Shown: one piece after another, positions 15,097-23,815 of the stretch | Layout of the letters: every line of letters starts with the position of its first letter | Position numbering within the stretch: position 1 is the first letter of the stretch | DNA from: JADZGC01 sp964613485 | Lineage (GTDB): Bacteria; Patescibacteriota; Saccharimonadia; CAILAD01; GCA-016700035 | Assembly: GCA_964613485.1 (NCBI GenBank) | Contig: CAZTHB010000006.1 | Coordinates: 1 to 30,466 of the forward strand | Direction of reading: 5' to 3' | Length of the DNA: 30,466 nucleotides | Made by a program: the position numbers and the translations under genes | The notes under the pieces: generated by a model | What the model saw: only the letters and a program-made list of their open reading frames with translations | Told to the model about the DNA's origin: nothing | Databases searched by the model: none

Positions 15097-16191
15097 ATGG
15101 CAGAAAAAGTAATAACTATGGATGATCTCCTCGCACAGAGTGAGATGAAGGTGTTGACGACTGGAGACATCGTGGAGGGATCGGTTGTTTCCGCAGACAA
15201 GCATGAGATCTGGCTTGATCTCGGAGCTTACGGTACGGGAGTAATCCTTGGGCGCGAGATCGAACACACCGCACAAGGTCTTGCAGAGGGGGCAGATCTG
15301 TCTGCATCCGTTCTCGAGCCAGAGACACCAGAAGGCTATGTAATCCTCAGCCTTCGTAAGGTTGCGAAAGAAAAAGGCTGGGAGACACTTGAAGCTCGCT
15401 ATCAAGATGGTGAGGTATTTGGCATCGTGCCGTTTGATGCAAACCGAGGTGGCTTACTAGTTGAAGTAGATGGAATCCGCGGCTTCCTACCAGTTAGCCA
15501 GCTATCGGCCGAAAATTACCCACGTGTCTCAGGTGCAGATAAAGACGAAATATTGCACCGACTGAACCAGCTCGTCGGTCAGACGCTCATGGTACGTATA
15601 CTCGACTTGGATCGTAAGCAAAACAAGCTGATTGTTTCTGAAAAAGCTGCGCGCCGTGAAATGACTGAAGATAAGATCTCTTCGATAGAGGTTGGTGCAG
15701 AAGTTGAAGGTATTGTGACTGGCGTTGTTGATTTTGGTATCTTCGTGAATGTTGATGGTGTCGAAGGTATGGTGCACATCTCTGAGATCGCTTGGGATCG
15801 AGTAGAGAGCCCTGCAAAATACGTAAAGGTCGGCGATACAGTGAAGGCGAAAGTCATCGCGATTGACTCAGATAAACTTTCTCTGTCGATGAAGCAGCTG
15901 ACACCAGATCCATGGATGAAAGAAAGTGAGCAATTCAAGGTAAGCGACAATGTTGAAGGCACAATCAACCGCATTACGCCATTTGGTGCTTTTGTACAGG
16001 TTACCCCTGTAATAGAGGCGCTGGTACATATCTCAGAGCTTTCAGAAGAGCACGTTTCAGATCCGAATGATCTTGTGAAAGTTGGTGATAAGAAGACTTT
16101 TCGCATCATCGCGATTGATCCGGTGCAGCACAAGTTGTCACTCTCGCTGAAGCCAGCTAAGGCGGGTAAGTCAGAGACCAAGGAGCAGTAA
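15097..16191 (+). CDS. rpsA: Small ribosomal subunit protein bS1, four S1 domains
   Basis: A 364-aa protein made of four S1 RNA-binding domains at about residues 20-88, 105-185, 199-267 and 284-352. The last two are the most typical (VEGIVTGVVDFGIFVNVDG, VEGTINRITPFGAFVQV, each followed by a VHISE motif). It brings mRNA to the 30S subunit. E. coli S1 has six domains, and four-domain forms occur in many other bacteria. The start at 15097 is chosen over an upstream in-frame ATG at 15031 because TAGAAAGGA lies just before it and the extra residues show no homology. It occupies the place where nusA usually precedes ylxR and infB, but has no KH domains, so it is not NusA. Confidence 0.93.
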   Translation: MAEKVITMDDLLAQSEMKVLTTGDIVEGSVVSADKHEIWLDLGAYGTGVILGREIEHTAQGLAEGADLSASVLEPETPEGYVILSLRKVAKEKGWETLEARYQDGEVFGIVPFDANRGGLLVEVDGIRGFLPVSQLSAENYPRVSGADKDEILHRLNQLVGQTLMVRILDLDRKQNKLIVSEKAARREMTEDKISSIEVGAEVEGIVTGVVDFGIFVNVDGVEGMVHISEIAWDRVESPAKYVKVGDTVKAKVIAIDSDKLSLSMKQLTPDPWMKESEQFKVSDNVEGTINRITPFGAFVQVTPVIEALVHISELSEEHVSDPNDLVKVGDKKTFRIIAIDPVQHKLSLSLKPAKAGKSETKEQ

Positions 16192-16196
16192 GCTAG

Positions 16197-16436
16197 ATGG
16201 CGGGGCGCACAGGACACACCCCAGAGCGCACTTGCCGAGTCTGTCGGGAAAAGCATCCCCAAAAAAAGCTTCAACGCTGGGTGGTTATCGATGGTGTAGC
16301 ATCACATGATGCCTCAGGGAAGCTGCCGGGTCGCGGATGGTATGCCTGTAGTAAGCCGGAATGTCAGAACCGCATTACTCAGGTTGCAGCCGGTCAAGCC
16401 CGGGCACGATCTCGAACGAGTCAGCGGAATAAATAA
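16197..16436 (+). CDS. ylxR: YlxR-family RNA-binding protein (DUF448)
   Basis: A 79-aa basic protein with the family signature RTCRVCREK at 11-19 and GRGWYAC near 45-51, including the conserved Cys pair. YlxR proteins bind RNA, and one has been linked to RNase P regulation. The gene begins 5 nt after the rpsA stop and ends 9 nt before infB, the usual ylxR-infB arrangement. The basic C-terminus rich in Arg, Gln and Ser fits nucleic-acid binding. Confidence 0.9.
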   Translation: MAGRTGHTPERTCRVCREKHPQKKLQRWVVIDGVASHDASGKLPGRGWYACSKPECQNRITQVAAGQARARSRTSQRNK

Positions 16437-16445
16437 AGGAGAGTC

Positions 16446-18242
16446 ATGAAAGAACATACCGATCCAAAGCCAGCTGCAAGTGATCACAAGATAGAAGTCC
16501 ATATTCCGCAGACCATAACTGTAGGCGACTTCGCGAAGCGTCTTGATATGAGTCCAGCGAGCTTGATCGGTGTGTTGATGAAGAACGGTGTTATGGCGAC
16601 AATCAATGAGTCGATCGACTTTGATACAGCTGTTATCATTGGCGATGAACTTGGCTTTGACTTGAAGCTCGAGGAAGTTGTCGATGTGCGGCCAAGTGAT
16701 GACCTAACTTCGAGCGATGAGTTGGCCGATCTCCAAGATAGACCCCCAGTTGTCGCAGTTATGGGGCATGTTGATCACGGTAAGACGAGCCTACTTGACT
16801 CAATTCGTAATGCTCAGGTGGTTGAGACTGAGTCGGGAGGCATTACTCAGCACATTGGTGCGTATCAAGTAGAGCGTAATAAGCGTACGATTACATTCTT
16901 GGATACTCCTGGCCATGAAGCATTTAGTGCTATTCGGGCGCATGGCGTACGAGTCACTGATGTGGCAGTGATTGTTGTTGCCGCCGATGATGGTGTGAAG
17001 CCACAGACTAAAGAGGCTATCCGGCTTGCGCAGGAAGCAGATGCTGGCTTGGTGGTCGCCATCAATAAGGTAGATAAAGCTGACGCTGATGTTTCGAAGG
17101 TTAAGCAGCAGCTCAGCGAGATTGGTCTCATCCCTGATGACTGGGGCGGAGATGTGCCGTGCGTAGAGGTTTCAGCAAAGACTGGTGCAGGGATTGATGC
17201 CTTACTCGATATGGTATTGTTGGTAGCCGATCTCAAAAAACCGCAGGCGCATTTCGCGGGTAGTCCCCGTGGAGTTATTATTGAAAGTAACATGGAGACC
17301 GGTAAGGGGGCTGTCGTAACACTTCTGGTTCAAGAAGGAAGACTTAAGACTGGCAGCATTATCGTTGCAGGTTCGACCTACGCCAAGATTAGGGCACTTG
17401 AAGATGATAAGGGGAATCGCATCAAGGCAGCTACACCTGGTATGCCGGTCGTGGTTACTGGCTTTAAGGCTGTACCCGCCTATGGGGACTGGTTTGAGGG
17501 AGTTACATCTGAAAAAGTTGCAAAGGATTGGCTAGCTACGAAGAGTCGGGAATCGAGTATTAAAAGCCTGGTTCGGCATAAAGTCGTTTCGGCGGTTGAC
17601 CTTGAACGTGCAGTGAATCGTGGGCAGGTGAAGTCTGTAGCGGTCATACTGAAGGCGGATACACAAGGCTCAGTTGAGTCAATTATCCAATCACTTGAAG
17701 CAATTGGAAATGATGAAGTGCGGATAAATATTGTATCGTCTGGTATCGGCGACATCACCGAAAACGACATTAATACTGCAAATGCAACCGGGGCAATTGT
17801 TCTCGGCTTCCATGTTTCGATCCAGTCGGCAGTTAATCAGCTCGCCAAACGCACTAATGTAACTTATCAGATGTATCAAATTATCTATGAATTACTTGAC
17901 GATGCACGTGAGTGGCTAAATGGACTGCTCGAGCCAGAGACTGTAACGACTGAGCTTGGGTCTCTTGAGCTCCTTGCTATCTTCAAAACCGCAAAAGATA
18001 GCGTTATCTGCGGCGGAAAGGTCGTCAGTGGGTCGGTGGAGCCTGGCGTCGAAATTGAGGTTATGCGTGGCGGCGAAGTTGTGGGTTCGACGGAACTACT
18101 CGAGCTTAAAAAAGGCGCAGATATTGTTCAGACTGCGTTGGTAGATGAGGAATGCGGCATGCTAGTAAGGCGTACTATGACGTTCGCGGTCGGCGATACA
18201 TTTCGGTTTATTAAGCACGAGCAGGTTGCTCGTACGCTCTAA
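16446..18242 (+). CDS. infB: Translation initiation factor IF-2
   Basis: A 598-aa GTPase that places fMet-tRNA on the 30S subunit. Residues 23-73 are the IF2_N domain. The GTPase motifs are GHVDHGKT at 107-114, DTPGH at 153-157, NKVD at 207-210 and SAKTGAG near 244. Domains II, III and IV follow with the normal spacing. It lacks the long charged N-terminal extension of E. coli IF-2 (890 aa), a common reduction in small genomes. AAGGAGAG lies just upstream of the ATG. The stop codon is followed within 3 nt by rbfA. Confidence 0.97.
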   Translation: MKEHTDPKPAASDHKIEVHIPQTITVGDFAKRLDMSPASLIGVLMKNGVMATINESIDFDTAVIIGDELGFDLKLEEVVDVRPSDDLTSSDELADLQDRPPVVAVMGHVDHGKTSLLDSIRNAQVVETESGGITQHIGAYQVERNKRTITFLDTPGHEAFSAIRAHGVRVTDVAVIVVAADDGVKPQTKEAIRLAQEADAGLVVAINKVDKADADVSKVKQQLSEIGLIPDDWGGDVPCVEVSAKTGAGIDALLDMVLLVADLKKPQAHFAGSPRGVIIESNMETGKGAVVTLLVQEGRLKTGSIIVAGSTYAKIRALEDDKGNRIKAATPGMPVVVTGFKAVPAYGDWFEGVTSEKVAKDWLATKSRESSIKSLVRHKVVSAVDLERAVNRGQVKSVAVILKADTQGSVESIIQSLEAIGNDEVRINIVSSGIGDITENDINTANATGAIVLGFHVSIQSAVNQLAKRTNVTYQMYQIIYELLDDAREWLNGLLEPETVTTELGSLELLAIFKTAKDSVICGGKVVSGSVEPGVEIEVMRGGEVVGSTELLELKKGADIVQTALVDEECGMLVRRTMTFAVGDTFRFIKHEQVARTL

Positions 18243-18245
18243 AGT

Positions 18246-18560
18246 ATGTCACGACGATCTGATCAAGTAGCAGAGCAGATTCAGCGCTATGCTGCCCAAG
18301 CGCTTGCAGAAATGGTTTTTGACCGAAAAATAATTCTGACCGTAACGCGGGCTCGAGTTTCTCCCGATATGAAGCAGACAACGATTTGGGTCGCTGGATG
18401 GACTCAGCTCAGTTCCGGGCAACAGGAGCGCGCTACACACATGGTTGCGCGCGAACTAGCCGCACACCTAACGAGTAAGTTTACGCCACGCGTAAGCATT
18501 GAAGCTGATGATGCGGGTGAGTATGCGAGCCATATTTCTGGATTACTGTCTGAATCTTGA
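18246..18560 (+). CDS. rbfA: Ribosome-binding factor A
   Basis: A 104-aa KH-like RNA-binding protein that helps 30S maturation. The N-terminal RSDQVAEQIQR, the segment LTVTRARVSPDMKQTTIWV and the C-terminal FTPRVSIEADD match the family. Its length is typical. It is the last gene of the rpsA-ylxR-infB-rbfA operon. A truB gene, often next, is not here. Confidence 0.92.
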   Translation: MSRRSDQVAEQIQRYAAQALAEMVFDRKIILTVTRARVSPDMKQTTIWVAGWTQLSSGQQERATHMVARELAAHLTSKFTPRVSIEADDAGEYASHISGLLSES

Positions 18561-18590
18561 TTGACCACCGAGTCGATAGCGCAGTATGAT
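18561..18590 (+). promoter_or_regulatory. Promoter of the receiver-protein gene
   Basis: TTGACC (18561-18566) begins right after the rbfA stop. After an 18-nt spacer, TATGAT (18585-18590) ends 6 nt before the ATG at 18597. This is one of the clearest leaderless promoters in the window. Confidence 0.6.
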
Positions 18591-18596
18591 AGGGTT

Positions 18597-18959
18597 ATGA
18601 AGACGGTACTGCTCGTAGAGGATAATGATTTTATTCGCAAGATGTACTTGCTGAAGTTAGGCAAGGCTCAAGATTTTGAGGTGATGGAGGCAGCCGATGG
18701 GCCATCTGCCCTTCAGGCGCTCGAACAAAAGAAGCCTAATTTGATACTTCTAGATATAATGATGCCAAACATGAGCGGCCTGGAAGTGCTTGAAGAAATG
18801 AAGAAGCGGAATATTACGGTCCCAGTCATCATTCTCAGCAACGTCATGAGTACTGAGACGCGCGAAACTGCACAAAAATATGGGGTTAAGGACTATATCA
18901 TCAAGAGTGATCTGACACCCAGTCAGGTGCTCGAGAAGATTCAATCTGCTTTAGGATAG
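18597..18959 (+). CDS. Stand-alone response-regulator receiver domain protein
   Basis: A 120-aa CheY-like protein. VEDND at 7-11 holds the acidic pocket, D53 in LLDIMMP is the phosphorylation site, S81 replaces the usual Thr/Ser switch, and K103 in IIKSD is the conserved lysine. There is no output domain, so it acts by protein contact or as a phosphate relay. No histidine kinase is in the window. The start at 18597 fits the promoter geometry, and a TTG at 18561 would fall inside the promoter. The 3' end overlaps the convergent fmt gene by 19 nt. Confidence 0.92.
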   Translation: MKTVLLVEDNDFIRKMYLLKLGKAQDFEVMEAADGPSALQALEQKKPNLILLDIMMPNMSGLEVLEEMKKRNITVPVIILSNVMSTETRETAQKYGVKDYIIKSDLTPSQVLEKIQSALG

Positions 18960-19885
18960 CTTGGTAGGCGCAGTCCGTTTAGGGCGTCTTTTGCCGTAAG
19001 TATTCTCTTACCAGGGAGTTGTACGAGCTCAGCGGCCAAGACGCCATCGGTTGTTGCGAGTAAGAGCTCACCTTGATGAGCGTAGATTCCTGGTGTTGAC
19101 GTCGGTAGATCAGCTGGGTGTGCCGCGTAGATTCTTAATCGGTTGGTTTTCTCGGGTAAAGCTACCGTGACACCCGGCCAGTCGCTATAGGCTCGTATCA
19201 TTCGCTCGAGCTGCTGCACTCTTATAGTCGCGAGATCGACGTGGCCATTTTCTTTGCGTAGTAACTTGCAGTAGGTTGCTTCTTCGTCATTCTGCTCGGC
19301 CGGGTCTAGTGAGTTATTAAGATATTGCTCAAGCGCTGGTAATAAAATTTTCTTGCTTTCAGTAATAAGCTTTTGAGTCAAATCTGCTTTTTGTATATTA
19401 TGATCTATTGCAAAACTTGACTGAGCGAGTATTGGTCCAGCATCCATTGCTTCTGAGATACGCATAATTGTCGTACCCGCTAGCTCGTCCCCCGCAAGGA
19501 TCGTGGCTTCGATAGGTGAAGGTCCGCGGTGTAGGGGGAGGAGGGAAGGGTGAATGTTGATAATCCCTTTGGTAAATACATCTAGTAGGTCTGGTTTGAG
19601 CATCTGACCGTAAGCAAAAAGAAGACCCGCAACAGGCTTGAGTAATGTTAATTCAGTTACGGATTCGCTTGCGCGATGTGGGCGAAGGAGTTGCAGGCCA
19701 TGTTCGAGGGCTATTTTTGCTACAGGCGTGTCAGCTTGATGGGCGTGTGCATGGTCTCGCTTAGGTTGCGTGACAACGGCTACGATCTCGAGAAAAGAGG
19801 CTTCTGCGAGGACATATTCTAAGATGCCTGCACTGTGTTCTGAGCTACCAAAATATACAATCTTATGACGTGTGGTCGTGGTCAT
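18941..19885 (-). CDS. fmt: Methionyl-tRNA formyltransferase
   Basis: A 314-aa enzyme that formylates initiator Met-tRNA using 10-formyl-tetrahydrofolate. The catalytic segment reads NIHPSLLPLHRGPSPI, with the essential Asn and His, and the later DAGPIL supplies the catalytic Asp. The usual sequence is NxHASLLPxxRGxAPI, so it is slightly divergent. The C-terminal domain from about residue 210 is the tRNA-binding barrel. It overlaps the end of def by 23 nt and has AAGGAAG before its start, so it is translated as priA-def-fmt. Confidence 0.94.
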   Translation of the reverse strand: MTTTTRHKIVYFGSSEHSAGILEYVLAEASFLEIVAVVTQPKRDHAHAHQADTPVAKIALEHGLQLLRPHRASESVTELTLLKPVAGLLFAYGQMLKPDLLDVFTKGIINIHPSLLPLHRGPSPIEATILAGDELAGTTIMRISEAMDAGPILAQSSFAIDHNIQKADLTQKLITESKKILLPALEQYLNNSLDPAEQNDEEATYCKLLRKENGHVDLATIRVQQLERMIRAYSDWPGVTVALPEKTNRLRIYAAHPADLPTSTPGIYAHQGELLLATTDGVLAAELVQLPGKRILTAKDALNGLRLPSYPKAD

Positions 19886-20438
19886 GGGTAGCTTCCTTAA
19901 TCACATCCGGGATTGAGTCGACTGGGTGGAGTTTGTCGTCATCACCGAGCTCTAGCACATCATCGGCTTGTTTGATCATGTCGATGAATAATTTGCCCTG
20001 CATATGATCAATCTCATGTTGAAAGACACGAGCCGCAAAGCCCTCGAGGGTCATACGGATTGTCTGGCCATCTAGTGTTTCAGCCTTTATTTTAACTTTG
20101 CGAGCACGGGGGATGCGGGCGTAGACTCCAGGTACAGACAGGCAGCCCTCGATATCCACTACGCGGTCTGGGCTTTTCTGAACTATTTCGGGGTTAACGA
20201 AGGTAAGAAACGTTTTGTCGTCCGCGTCATCGAAATTATTGCGTACTACCGTTAGTTTGAGTGGCTGTCCAATCTGGATGGCCGCTAGAGCAGCCCCAAA
20301 CTCACTACCGTGATCCCAGTCTAGGGTCGTCTCGATCATGTCTTCGGCGAGCTGTTTGATAGCATCGTCAACATGCCCGATACGCTTTGATTTCATGCGT
20401 AAGACAGATGAGGGGATAGTAACGAGTGTTCTGATCAT
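19863..20438 (-). CDS. def: Peptide deformylase
   Basis: A 191-aa metalloenzyme that removes the formyl group from new proteins, acting on products started with the Fmt-made tRNA. Motif 1 is GAALAAIQ at 48-55 (the second Gly of the usual GxGLAAxQ is Ala). Motif 2 is EGCLSVPG with metal ligand C99. Motif 3 is HEIDHMQG with ligands H141 and H145 and catalytic E142. The C-terminus carries an Asp/His-rich tail (HDHDHTS). The gene begins 12 nt after priA on the same strand. Confidence 0.95.
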   Translation of the reverse strand: MIRTLVTIPSSVLRMKSKRIGHVDDAIKQLAEDMIETTLDWDHGSEFGAALAAIQIGQPLKLTVVRNNFDDADDKTFLTFVNPEIVQKSPDRVVDIEGCLSVPGVYARIPRARKVKIKAETLDGQTIRMTLEGFAARVFQHEIDHMQGKLFIDMIKQADDVLELGDDDKLHPVDSIPDVIKEATHDHDHTS

Positions 20439-20450
20439 TCACTCATTACA

Positions 20451-22394
20451 TCAGATAATCATCATTGGATCAAGGTCGGCTTGCCATCCGGACGGCAGCT
20501 GTGTGGCGATCGTGACAAGGGCTTGGCGAGATTTTGCCCGTATGATGAGTTGTCGCGTGTGGTAGATACCTTCCTTATGGCGCAATGGCGTAGCTGGGCC
20601 GAGTACCTCGATATCGCGGTAGGACCCTCGTAGTGTATCAACTAATGCTTCAGCCGAAGCTTCAGCTTGCTTTTCGCTTGAGCGGCGAACCCATATTCGC
20701 AAGATCCAGCTATACGGAGGGTAGTGGAATTGCTTGCGATGCTCGAGTTCTTGTGAGGCGAATCTATCCCAGTCATGCGCCTTTATTGGTACGAGGATTG
20801 GTTGTTCTGGGTTATGAGTTTGAAGGAGTACCGTTCCGTGCTGTGTGCTGCGTCCTGAACGCCCGGCCGCCTGAATAATGAGGCTGGCGGCTCGTTCAGC
20901 GGCCCCAAAGTCGTTGCCTTGAATGAGACTGTCGGTATCAACGATTGCAACGAGAGTGACATGCGGGAAATCAAGCCCCTTTGCAACCATTTGGGTTCCA
21001 ATCAATATATCTATTTCCTGGCTATGCATTCTTTCAAGGAGTGCTGGAAGTCCGTCTCGATCCATGCTGTCGCGGTCTAGACGCTCTATATTTGCCTGTG
21101 GATATTGTTCGCGCAAGTGACTTTCAAGCTGCTTGGTGCCTATACCGGAATAGCGTAGCTCGGCATGGTCGCAGGATGGGCATTTGGAGGGCGGCCACTG
21201 CTCACGATTGCAGACATGGCACTTGAGCCGACCAACATCTGCGTGGAACACTAAGGTTGTGTCGCAGTATGTGCAATGTACGGTTGAGCCACAGTTCTCG
21301 CAATGTAGTCGGCGGGCGGTCCCTCGCTTGTTATGGAGAATGAGCACTTGTTCTCCATCTTGTAATCGGCGCGAGATTGCGGCTTTGAGATCAGTCGACA
21401 TAATGCCATCTTTGTTTTTGTGCTCGATTGTGCTGATAGTGGGGAGCTTGCCCCCTCCATGTCGCTGCTTGAGTACAACGCGTTCAATACGCCCACGCTT
21501 AACGAGTTCGAGGGTGGTGAGTGCAGGGGTGGCGGAGCCGAGGATCAGCCTCGCGCCAGTTAATTGTGCGAGCCGTCCAGCTACTTGTACGGCATGATAA
21601 CGTGGATTTTGATCTTGTTTGTAGCTCGCGTCATGTTCTTCATCGAGAATGATTAACCCCAGGTTGCGAATAGGGAGGAACAGGGCCGAACGCGCACCCA
21701 AATATACTCGAGGAGTATCGCTCATCAATGCTTGAAGCCATACAGTGCGCCGCTGTGTGGCAGTAAGACCAGAGTGGGTGACGTGAAGATGTTCTGCGAG
21801 TGATGCCTCGAGTCGTTGTCGGAGATGTGTCGATAAGACGATCTCTGGGGCCAGAACAAGCGCTGATTTTCCTGCTTTTAGGCATTCTAGAATGAGTTCC
21901 TCGTATATACGAGTCTTACCAGAGCCAGTGATGCCTTGAATGAGTACGGCTTGCTTGGAGGGCAATGATGTAACGTGAGTGATGATATGAGCCTGCTCTG
22001 CTGCGAGAGGAGGGAGTTGGGGTGTGCTCATTGCTTCGTGATCCGTGTTGATGGTTTGTTTTCTCGGCTTGGCTTTAAGGCCCGCCGGCAGCATGGTCTG
22101 CCAGACTGCGCGAGTATGGGACGCATAATAGCTACTCAGCCAGTCGGCTAGCTGTATATAGTGGTTGGGGGCGGGCGGGTAGTCGAGTGTGCGAGTAATG
22201 GATTTGAGTTTGTTGTTTTCAACCTCTGCTGACGGTTTATTCTCGGTAATGATGCCGATTGTCTGTGTTTTGCCGAAGGGTACGATTACCCACTGGCCTG
22301 GTTGAAGTATTTCTTCTGAGCTGTAATCAAAAGCCCGAGAAGGATATCGGGGGTAGGTCGTTATGAGTACTGCGTAAATATATGTTCGTGCCAT
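20451..22394 (-). CDS. priA: Primosomal replication-restart helicase PriA
   Basis: A 647-aa superfamily-2 helicase that reloads the replisome at stalled forks. Residues 1-105 are the 3'-DNA-binding domain. The Walker A motif is GITGSGKT at 154-161 and the Walker B box is DEEH at 251-254. The zinc-binding insert includes CENCG, CTYC, CHVC and CPSC, eight cysteines for two zinc ions. The helicase C-terminal domain includes GTQMVAKGLDFPHV and QAAGRSGR. It is slightly shorter than E. coli PriA (732 aa). It is first in a priA-def-fmt operon and divergent from secD. Confidence 0.96.
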   Translation of the reverse strand: MARTYIYAVLITTYPRYPSRAFDYSSEEILQPGQWVIVPFGKTQTIGIITENKPSAEVENNKLKSITRTLDYPPAPNHYIQLADWLSSYYASHTRAVWQTMLPAGLKAKPRKQTINTDHEAMSTPQLPPLAAEQAHIITHVTSLPSKQAVLIQGITGSGKTRIYEELILECLKAGKSALVLAPEIVLSTHLRQRLEASLAEHLHVTHSGLTATQRRTVWLQALMSDTPRVYLGARSALFLPIRNLGLIILDEEHDASYKQDQNPRYHAVQVAGRLAQLTGARLILGSATPALTTLELVKRGRIERVVLKQRHGGGKLPTISTIEHKNKDGIMSTDLKAAISRRLQDGEQVLILHNKRGTARRLHCENCGSTVHCTYCDTTLVFHADVGRLKCHVCNREQWPPSKCPSCDHAELRYSGIGTKQLESHLREQYPQANIERLDRDSMDRDGLPALLERMHSQEIDILIGTQMVAKGLDFPHVTLVAIVDTDSLIQGNDFGAAERAASLIIQAAGRSGRSTQHGTVLLQTHNPEQPILVPIKAHDWDRFASQELEHRKQFHYPPYSWILRIWVRRSSEKQAEASAEALVDTLRGSYRDIEVLGPATPLRHKEGIYHTRQLIIRAKSRQALVTIATQLPSGWQADLDPMMII

Positions 22395-22441
22395 ATTCGT
22401 TGTATCTAAAGTGTATCAGGTTATTATGAAGTGCGGTTATT

Positions 22442-22470
22442 TTGACTCACTTGAGTAGATAAGATATGAT
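22442..22470 (+). promoter_or_regulatory. Promoter of secD-secF
   Basis: TTGACT (22442-22447), a 17-nt spacer and TATGAT (22465-22470) are followed after 13 nt by the ATG. The predicted leader is about 6-7 nt, too short for a Shine-Dalgarno, and none is visible. Confidence 0.6.
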
Positions 22471-22483
22471 TTGTGCTTAGAGT

Positions 22484-23815
22484 ATGCAAGCTAAGCAATT
22501 ACGACGTAGATTAGTGATCATAATATTGCTCGCGGTAGTCGCGATTGCCTTAGTGTTGCCACGCGAGGATCGTATCCTGCGCGCGATTGGCATTAAGAAT
22601 GTTTCGCCTAAGGTTAAGTTAGGACTTGATTTGCAGGGGGGCACAAGCCTGACGTATGAGGCAGACCTTAACGATACACCGGCTGATCAGCGAGCTCAGG
22701 CAATGGATGGTGTGTTGAATGTTATTACCGAGCGTATTAACCCCACCGGCACGAGTGAGGCATTGATTCAACAGTCGGGCCAAAATCGGATTGTAGTCCA
22801 GCTTCCTGGGGTAACTGATGCTCAAGCTGCCGCTGAGCAGATCGGTCGAACCGCTCAATTGTCGTTTTATTCAGTGTCCGGAGGTGAGCAGCCTGTGCCG
22901 GAGCAGACCGATCTGTCGGGCAAGGACTTAGAGGAGGCTACGGCCGACATTGACCCACAAACCGCCACTCCTATCATTCGTTTCACCATGAAGTCTGGTG
23001 ATGCGACGCAGAAGTTCGCTGATCTCACGACTAAGATAAACCAATCAGGTGGACGTTTAGTTATTGTGCTTGATAATCAGGTTTTATTTAATGGCACGGT
23101 TTCCTCGGCAATTACGACCGGCACAGGTCAAATGACGGGCTTTGAGGACGTCAAGACCGCAAAAGAGACCGCCGTACTTCTCAATGCGGGAGCATTACCG
23201 GTACCGGTGTCTCTGTCGAGCCAACAGACCATTGGTGCGACGCTCGGGTCAGAGTCAATTGCGCGCTCTCTCATTGCTGGCGTCATTGGTATCGTTGCAG
23301 TGATGATATTTATGATTGTGAGCTATCGATGGGCAGGAGTAATCGCGAGCTTAGCTCTTACGCTGTATGCATTATTTAATGTTGTGTTATTTAAGTTGTC
23401 GAGCGTGACACCTTGGCCAATCGTGCTGACGCTGGCAGGTATTGCTGGTTTCGTATTGTCTGTCGGTATGGCGGTTGATGCGAATATCTTGATATTTGAG
23501 CGCATGAAGGAAGAGATTCGCGCCGGCAAGAGTGTGCACACAGCCATGATTACAGGTTTCAGTCGAGCTTGGAGTTCGATTCGTGATTCAAACATCTCTA
23601 CACTTTTGACTTGCTTTATTCTCTATACTTTTGGCGCACCAATCATCAAGGGCTTTGCGGTAACACTGGCACTTGGGGTAATTATCTCGATGATTACGGC
23701 GATCACGATATCTCGTACGTTCTTGCAATTATTCGCCGATACTAAGTTTGGCTCTGATCCAAGGCGCTACAGCAATATTAAGCTTGAAGATAATAAACAG
23801 GAAAAATCAGCATGA
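22484..23815 (+). CDS. secD: Protein translocase subunit SecD
   Basis: A 443-aa inner-membrane protein that, with SecF, uses the ion gradient to help pull exported proteins through SecYEG. There is one membrane helix at 9-27, then the SecD signature KLGLDLQGGTSLTYE at about 45-59, an external domain, and a block of five membrane helices from about 255. VGMAVDANILIFERMKEE is the conserved transmembrane motif. It is shorter than E. coli SecD (615 aa), as in many Gram-positive and small-genome bacteria. It overlaps secF by 4 nt (ATGA). Confidence 0.95.
   Translation: MQAKQLRRRLVIIILLAVVAIALVLPREDRILRAIGIKNVSPKVKLGLDLQGGTSLTYEADLNDTPADQRAQAMDGVLNVITERINPTGTSEALIQQSGQNRIVVQLPGVTDAQAAAEQIGRTAQLSFYSVSGGEQPVPEQTDLSGKDLEEATADIDPQTATPIIRFTMKSGDATQKFADLTTKINQSGGRLVIVLDNQVLFNGTVSSAITTGTGQMTGFEDVKTAKETAVLLNAGALPVPVSLSSQQTIGATLGSESIARSLIAGVIGIVAVMIFMIVSYRWAGVIASLALTLYALFNVVLFKLSSVTPWPIVLTLAGIAGFVLSVGMAVDANILIFERMKEEIRAGKSVHTAMITGFSRAWSSIRDSNISTLLTCFILYTFGAPIIKGFAVTLALGVIISMITAITISRTFLQLFADTKFGSDPRRYSNIKLEDNKQEKSA

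Noticed and set aside
15579..16274. 231-codon open frame opposite rpsA and ylxR
   Set aside because: It is a shadow of strong sense-strand genes. Its Ser/Thr-rich composition is what antisense reading of S1 repeats gives, and no promoter or ribosome site fits.
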